Positions 47,672 through 52,504 of a DNA stretch of 52,504 nucleotides are shown one piece after another. The position numbers were made by a program, and so were the translations under genes. Origin of the DNA: Syntrophaceae bacterium. Lineage in GTDB: Bacteria; Desulfobacterota; BSN033; UBA1163. The stretch spans positions 1 through 52,504 of the forward strand of contig JACAEV010000052.1 of assembly GCA_013388645.1 (NCBI GenBank), in the 5' to 3' direction. The notes under the pieces are model-generated. The model was given only the letters and a program-made list of their open reading frames with translations. It searched no databases and had not been told where the DNA came from. Position 1 is the stretch's first letter. Each line of letters starts with the position of its first letter.

Positions 47672-49807
47672 GTGACCATCCGTAAAATTCTCATTATTGT
47701 ACCTGCTTTGATAATCGTCTTTCTGCTCCAGTCTTATTTCTGGGTGCCCACCTATGAGCAGCAGTCAAGAGGAAATCCTGACCGACTTAACGAATACATT
47801 ACCGCATCCATTGGGGATGCGAGCCTCCTGAACCCAATCCTTTCGGCTGATTCGGCAAGCAGTGAGATCAACAACTTAGTCTATGAAGGTCTGATTGATT
47901 ACAATGAAGACCTTCGCTTCAGAGGACGTTTAGCTAGGTCGTGGAAAATCTATGAAGAGGCTTTTTTCTATATCAATGATAATGCCTCTGTTCCTTCAAT
48001 GGGAAAGGTGGGACCGGAACAGATCATCGAACTTCTCCTGAAGGCAAAAAAAAGAATACCTCCATCGAATCCACAGGAGAAGGCCTCTTTAGAAAACATT
48101 GAGGAAATTGTTCTCCTGCCCGCCAAAGAATTCGTCATCACTCGCTTGGAAAAAGAAGGAAAGACTCCAGGACAACCCAAAGAGATCACCATCCGCGTGA
48201 CGGCTCCTCCTCGGATTAAACTTGTCCTGAAAGAGGTGGATCAATTCCTTTTTCAGAGTCTTTCCAGAATTCTCGGGGAGGATTATTTTAGAACTTTCAA
48301 TGGAGAGAAATATGTTCGGATCACTCCGGAGATTGACCCGGTCAAACGCAGTAAGGTCGTCCAGGAGGCTCTTCCTCCCACTGAACATAATCCTGTAATT
48401 ATTTTTCAATTGCGGCCCGATGTGAAATTTCATGATGGCCATCCCTTCGACGCCTACGATGTTAAATTCACCTATGAAGCCATCATGAATCCTAAGAACC
48501 TCTCCCCCCGGCTCTCCGACTATGAACCGGTCAAGGAGGTCACGGTGGTGGATCCTCTCACCGTCCGCATCATATACAAACGGCTCTATTCTCCTGCTCT
48601 CGGAACGTGGGCAATGGGAATCCTTCCGGAACATCTCCTCAACGATGAGGCTCTCAAAAAGGAGGCGATCCAATCCGGCAAGGATCCAGATAAATTTTCC
48701 ATGCGTCAGAGTCGCTTTAACCGGCATCCAATCGGATGCGGCCCCTTCGTGTTTAAAGAATGGAAATCAGACCAGTACATTCTTTTGGAGCGATATGATC
48801 AGTATTGGGAAGGGCCACCCCATTACAGCCGATTTTATTACCGGATCATCCCCGATCCTCTGACTCAAGAAATGGAGTTTTATGCCGGCACGGCAGATGC
48901 TTATGCAGTCCGTCCACATCAGGTGGAACGTTTAAAACAGGATCCGACTTATCAGAGTTTCTCTGGCCTCTCCTTTGGCTACAGCTATATTGGTTACAAC
49001 ATGCGGCGCGAGCCATTTAATGACCCGAGGGTTCGCCGCGCCCTCGGCATGGCCATTGATGTGGATAAGATCATTGAATATGTCCTCTTTGGTCAGGGGG
49101 AACGGATCACTGGTCCTTTTGTCAAGCAGACAGATTATTACAATAAATATATTCAACCCCTCCCCTATGATCCCCAAGGGGCCCTGAAACTTCTTGAAGA
49201 AGCGGGCTGGAGGCGCAATCCAGAAGGCTGGCTGGAGAAGAATGGAAAGCGGCTTCAATTTACACTCATTACCAATAGTGGCAATGAGCTGCGAAAGGCC
49301 ATCCTGACTGTGGCCCAGGATGCATGGAAACAAATTGGCATCGACGTCCGGACAGATATTCTCGAATGGGCTGTCTTCATCCAGGAACGGGTCAATAAAT
49401 TGGATTTTGATGCCTTGATCCTGGGCTGGAGTATGGGAATCGAACCCGACCTTTATCAGCTCTGGCATTCCAGTCAAACAAATCCATATCAACTCAATTT
49501 TGTAGGATTTAAGAATGAGGCGGCGGACGATCTCATCATCAAGATCCGGCAGGAATACGATCATGATCAGCAGGTAGCGTATTGTCATCGGCTCCACGAA
49601 ATCATTGCCAAAGAACAGCCCTATACCTTTCTTTATGTAAGCAAATGGACGGCAGTTCTGGATAAAAGGATTGTGGTCAAGGAGACCGATGCGGAAGGAA
49701 AAGTGATCTATAAAAAGATCACGCCCACAAAAACTGGAAACTACATGTTCTATTTCAATCGATGGATCAAGCTTCCTGAAACCCCACTTTTTAGTGGGGA
49801 GGGATAG
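47672..49807 (+). CDS. Peptide/oligopeptide ABC transporter substrate-binding protein with a large insertion
   Basis: The 711-residue protein belongs to the DppA/OppA (SBP family 5) type: TASIGDASLLNPILSADSAS, YEGLIDYNEDLRFRGRLARS, later PDVKFHDGHPFDAYDVKFTY and NRHPIGCGPFVFKEW. Residues 5-24 form one hydrophobic N-terminal segment, a signal or membrane anchor without a lipobox cysteine. A canonical protein would run straight from about residue 94 to 243. Here about 145 extra residues (99-242), partly charged and predicted soluble, sit in between. It starts at GTG 47672 without a strong ribosome site. It leads the operon of two permeases and an ATPase. Substrate is unknown (peptide, nickel or other). 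Confidence 0.88.
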   Translation: MTIRKILIIVPALIIVFLLQSYFWVPTYEQQSRGNPDRLNEYITASIGDASLLNPILSADSASSEINNLVYEGLIDYNEDLRFRGRLARSWKIYEEAFFYINDNASVPSMGKVGPEQIIELLLKAKKRIPPSNPQEKASLENIEEIVLLPAKEFVITRLEKEGKTPGQPKEITIRVTAPPRIKLVLKEVDQFLFQSLSRILGEDYFRTFNGEKYVRITPEIDPVKRSKVVQEALPPTEHNPVIIFQLRPDVKFHDGHPFDAYDVKFTYEAIMNPKNLSPRLSDYEPVKEVTVVDPLTVRIIYKRLYSPALGTWAMGILPEHLLNDEALKKEAIQSGKDPDKFSMRQSRFNRHPIGCGPFVFKEWKSDQYILLERYDQYWEGPPHYSRFYYRIIPDPLTQEMEFYAGTADAYAVRPHQVERLKQDPTYQSFSGLSFGYSYIGYNMRREPFNDPRVRRALGMAIDVDKIIEYVLFGQGERITGPFVKQTDYYNKYIQPLPYDPQGALKLLEEAGWRRNPEGWLEKNGKRLQFTLITNSGNELRKAILTVAQDAWKQIGIDVRTDILEWAVFIQERVNKLDFDALILGWSMGIEPDLYQLWHSSQTNPYQLNFVGFKNEAADDLIIKIRQEYDHDQQVAYCHRLHEIIAKEQPYTFLYVSKWTAVLDKRIVVKETDAEGKVIYKKITPTKTGNYMFYFNRWIKLPETPLFSGEG

Positions 49808-49814
49808 GTAGATC

Positions 49815-50774
49815 ATGTTATCTTTCATTGCTCGAAATAGCATTCAGAAGGTGATCACCCTATTTTTCGTTTCGGTGATCTCCTTCTTGGTGATTCACCT
49901 TGCTCCAGGTGAGCCGAGTCAGGTGGATCCTCTCAATCCCAAGTTCACACCAGAAATGGTGGAACGATTCCGTCAACAGTTTCACCTTGATCAACCTCTT
50001 ACGATTCAATACGCCTATTTTTACCGTGACCTCTTCACAGGAAAAACAGTTTCGTGGAAGGACAACCAGCCGGTCCTTAAAAAGGTATGGGAGCGGTTCA
50101 AGAACAGTTTATGGCTCTTTGTGGTGGGAACTCTCCTGACTTGGACCCTTTCCTTTCCGATTGGAATCCGGTCAGCCATTTTCCGAGGAGGACCCTATGA
50201 TCGGAGCGCCACGTTTTTTTCCTATCTTCTGATCTCCATCCCCGGTTTCTTTTTCGCTTACGTTCTGATTATCATCGTCGTCACCACGCTTCATGTTCCA
50301 GTGATCGATATGGAGACATTTGGGTTGGGGAGCCCCCCTTGGTACCGATGGGTCATGGACAGAATCTGGCATTTACTTCTTCCCTCTCTTCTCGGAGCAA
50401 CTGGCGGCATCGCTGTTCTATCACGATACGTCAGAAGCCAGATGATGGAGGTAGAAAGTCAAGATTACGTCCGAACAGCACGTGCAAAAGGAGTCCCAGA
50501 AGAGCAGGTTCATTATAAGCATGCCCTCCGGAATGCACTTTTACCCTTTGTGACCATGTTCGGTCTTATTTTGCCAGGTCTGATCGGAGGGTCTGTGATC
50601 ATTGAGTCCATTTTCGCCTGGCCTGGGATGGGGCGAATGGCCTATGAGGCCATTTTAGCCAGAGACTATCCTATTGTCCTGACCGTCAATTTCATCTCGG
50701 CAGTGCTGGTCTTAGTTGGCACGTTTATTTCCGATGTGCTTTACATGGTGGTGGACCCGAGAATACGTTTATGA
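49815..50774 (+). CDS. Peptide ABC transporter permease, DppB type
   Basis: The 319-residue permease has an N-terminal helix (about 10-30, KVITLFFVSVISFLVIHLAP), then GEPSQVDP and QFHLDQPLTIQYAYF, which are typical of DppB, and five more membrane helices. The EAA motif AKGVPEEQVHYKHALRNALLP contacts the ATPase. The C-terminus ends in FISDVLYMVVDPRIRL. It is 7 bases after the binding-protein stop and overlaps the next permease by 4 bases, so the operon is tight. Length is typical (about 310-340). Confidence 0.92.
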   Translation: MLSFIARNSIQKVITLFFVSVISFLVIHLAPGEPSQVDPLNPKFTPEMVERFRQQFHLDQPLTIQYAYFYRDLFTGKTVSWKDNQPVLKKVWERFKNSLWLFVVGTLLTWTLSFPIGIRSAIFRGGPYDRSATFFSYLLISIPGFFFAYVLIIIVVTTLHVPVIDMETFGLGSPPWYRWVMDRIWHLLLPSLLGATGGIAVLSRYVRSQMMEVESQDYVRTARAKGVPEEQVHYKHALRNALLPFVTMFGLILPGLIGGSVIIESIFAWPGMGRMAYEAILARDYPIVLTVNFISAVLVLVGTFISDVLYMVVDPRIRL

Positions 50775-51946
50775 TAAAAGCCTATTCGGAAAATTATTTT
50801 CAAAAAACAGGGATTGAGAAACCCCTTGCCCCGAGGGAATCCCGTTGGCGAGAGGGATGGAGCCTTCTCAAACGAAACCGTCTTGCCTTTGTAGGGCTTG
50901 TCATCTTCTTATTTTTCTTCCTCACTGCCTTAGCCGGGCTGTTCCTCACCTCTGGGACGAAACCGGTGTTTGATCCGGCGGTAGTGCGATTGGAGGAAAA
51001 ATTACGGCCTCCACTTTCCCATGCCAAATTGGAGATTTTAAGTTCCGATCGGGTCCCCCGTTTAGGGCTCTATCTCTTCGGCACAGATGAGTTGGGACGA
51101 GATGTATTTTCAAGAATGATGCAGGGGGCATGGGTATCTCTGACGGTCGGGTTTGTAGCTGTGGGGATTGCTGTGCTGATTGGCATCCTGTTGGGAGGCA
51201 TCTCAGGTTATTACGGGCAGAACTCGATAAGGACGGACCAAATCTTCCTGGGGGTCATTTTGCTTGTGGGCGGAAGTTTGGTGGTGATGGGGATCACCTC
51301 TCTCGGGATCATCCTTCTGGTCATCGGCGGCCTCCTTCTCATTTTCTTGCGATGGTTAAAGAAAAGACCAGTGAAGGGACTGAGCAATGCATGGACAAGA
51401 CTTCTCTCGATACGTGCCATCTCGATCGATACCTTCATCATGCGGTTTGTTGACATCATGCTCTGTTTCCCGAGCTTTTTTCTTATCTTGACTGTTGTGG
51501 CGCTTCTTCCTGCAAGCATCTACAACATTATGATTGTGATCGGACTGACGAGCTGGATGGGTACAACGCGTTTTGTTCGGGCAGAATTTCTATCTCTCAG
51601 GGATCAGGATTTTGTGACTGCCGCGCGCGCCCTTGGAGTCAGCGACCGACGAATTATCTTCCGCCACATGATTCCCAATGCCATCGCACCGGTATTGGTT
51701 TCAGCGACCATCAGTATCGCGACCGCAATTTTGACGGAAGCAGGGTTGAGTTTTCTTGGATTGGGTGTTCCTCCTCCCCACGCCACCTGGGGGAACATCC
51801 TCTCTGATGGGAAGAATTTTATCTTTGATGCTCCCTGGCTGACCTTCATCCCAGGAGTGGCGATCCTGATTGTGGTCCTCTCCTTTAATCTGTTTGGCGA
51901 AGGGCTAAGGGATATTTTAAATCCAAGACTCAGAGAACGATCGTGA
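50771..51946 (+). CDS. Peptide ABC transporter permease, DppC type, with an extra two-helix insertion
   Basis: The protein is 391 residues, against about 300 for typical DppC. It has N-terminal RNRLAFVGLVIFLFFFLTAL, FGTDELGRDVFSRMMQGAWVS, the EAA motif ARALGVSDRRIIFRHMIPNA, and ends with LSFNLFGEGLRDILNPRLRE. Around residues 151-218, after GGISGYYGQ and before TFIMRFVDIM, there is an insertion of roughly 68 residues with two strongly hydrophobic stretches (about 157-176 and 177-194) and a basic loop. This adds two probable membrane helices where most homologues go directly on. Its GTG/ATG neighbour gene follows with a one-base overlap. Confidence 0.9.
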   Translation: MIKAYSENYFQKTGIEKPLAPRESRWREGWSLLKRNRLAFVGLVIFLFFFLTALAGLFLTSGTKPVFDPAVVRLEEKLRPPLSHAKLEILSSDRVPRLGLYLFGTDELGRDVFSRMMQGAWVSLTVGFVAVGIAVLIGILLGGISGYYGQNSIRTDQIFLGVILLVGGSLVVMGITSLGIILLVIGGLLLIFLRWLKKRPVKGLSNAWTRLLSIRAISIDTFIMRFVDIMLCFPSFFLILTVVALLPASIYNIMIVIGLTSWMGTTRFVRAEFLSLRDQDFVTAARALGVSDRRIIFRHMIPNAIAPVLVSATISIATAILTEAGLSFLGLGVPPPHATWGNILSDGKNFIFDAPWLTFIPGVAILIVVLSFNLFGEGLRDILNPRLRERS

Positions 51947-52504
51947 TGCTTTCGGTTCAGGACTTAAAGGTCTATTTTCTAAGTGACAATAGAGTGGCTC
52001 GTGCCCTGGATGGAGTGAGCTATGAGGCTCGAAGAGGGGAAACGGTTTGCTTGGTCGGAGAGTCAGGCTGTGGAAAGACTGTGTCCGCACTGACCATCTT
52101 AAGAATTCTCCCCCAGCCACCGGGCAAAATCATGGGCGGCAAAGTTTTTTTCAATGGCCAGAACCTTTTGGATCTGGATGAAGGGGAAATGCAAAAGATT
52201 CGTGGCAGGCGAATTGCCATGATCTTCCAGGAACCGATGACTTCTCTTAACCCCGTATTTACGATCGAAGACCAGATTGAAGAGGCCATTTTAGTCCACG
52301 AGAAGATAAACATCGAAGAGGCCCGCCAACGGTGTATCCAACTCTTAAAAGACGTTGGGATTCCGTCACCCGAGGAGCGCCTGAAGGATTACCCTCATCA
52401 ATTGAGCGGTGGACAGAGACAACGCGTCATGATTGCAATGGCCCTGGCTTGCAACCCCGATCTCGTCATTGCTGACGAACCCACCACGGCCCTCGATGTG
52501 ACCA
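51946..52504 (+). CDS. Peptide ABC transporter ATP-binding protein (DppD/OppD type), cut by the right edge
   Basis: The frame starts at ATG 51946 (stop and start share one base; a GTG just before is possible) and stays open to the window end, giving 186 residues. It has Walker [17 protein letters not shown]-loop [15 protein letters not shown], signature [16 protein letters not shown] and Walker [15 protein letters not shown]. These place it with the nucleotide-binding subunits of peptide and nickel transporters. It drives transport through the two permeases just upstream. The D-loop region and C-terminal oligopeptide domain lie outside the window. Confidence 0.95.
   Translation, partial: MLSVQDLKVYFLSDNRVARALDGVSYEARRGETVCLVGESGCGKTVSALTILRILPQPPGKIMGGKVFFNGQNLLDLDEGEMQKIRGRRIAMIFQEPMTSLNPVFTIEDQIEEAILVHEKINIEEARQRCIQLLKDVGIPSPEERLKDYPHQLSGGQRQRVMIAMALACNPDLVIADEPTTALDVT

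Noticed and set aside
48932-49843. 303-codon minus-strand frame inside the ABC binding protein gene
   Set aside because: The plus strand gives a clear family 5 binding protein, and the antisense frame has no family features. It is a long shadow.
1-52504. CRISPR arrays, insertion sequences or rRNA
   Set aside because: No regularly spaced repeats, transposase genes or rRNA-like stretches were seen in either strand.

Overview
The window looks like chromosome from an anaerobic, selenocysteine-using bacterium of the Desulfobacterota (old Deltaproteobacteria) type. This rests on gene content only: a selenium-handling gene run ending in a selD with an in-frame TGA, a ferredoxin-fused EtfA, NuoE/NuoF-like electron-transfer genes, a LUD/CCG iron-sulfur oxidoreductase, and three SurA/PpiC foldases beside pdxA. 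I cannot place it below phylum. Coding density is high, there is no transposase, rRNA or CRISPR array, and there is one tRNA.

Layout. Positions 1-5559 (minus strand) hold a nine-gene selenium run: yedE transporter, tusA-like, two-domain DUF3343 protein, NnrD-like kinase-fold protein, small CxCC protein, yedF, cysteine desulfurase, DUF3343 protein and the start of selD, whose codon 15 is TGA followed by a SECIS-like hairpin. Positions 6201-7833 (plus) hold a universal stress protein and an AI-2E family permease. Positions 8018-16897 (plus) hold a histidine kinase and sigma54-type regulator, then a good sigma54 promoter, then a five-gene module: a small protein with two cysteine repeats, NuoE-like, NuoF-like, a NuoG/HoxU-like ferredoxin protein, and an FMN glutamate-synthase-like protein. 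The last lacks the usual partner domains and carries its own N-terminal four-cysteine motif. This is the best candidate for an undescribed system.

Positions 17124-34459. A zinc-ribbon membrane protein comes first. It is followed by a thiolase / enoyl-CoA hydratase / EtfB / ferredoxin-EtfA operon (acyl-CoA metabolism), then pdxA with three PPIases, mfd, a DUF2062 protein, an endonuclease III homologue overlapping a geranylgeranyl reductase-type flavoprotein, and a brnT/brnA toxin-antitoxin pair. Positions 34516-39317 hold a very large cyclase/ATPase/TPR regulator, a DUF4143 ATPase and a tiny relic in which the two ends of a second such cyclase gene appear joined.

Positions 39558-52504. A LUD/iron-sulfur protein is divergent from rimO, whose promoter suggests a leaderless mRNA. 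Then come tRNA-Ala(CGC), a kinase/response-regulator pair, galT, a DksA/TraR protein, and a peptide-type ABC transporter operon that runs off the right edge. Its binding protein and second permease each carry a large insertion. Several intergenic spaces hold copies of one palindromic repeat family, plus other palindromic repeats. The two window edges cut selD (left) and the ABC ATPase gene (right).
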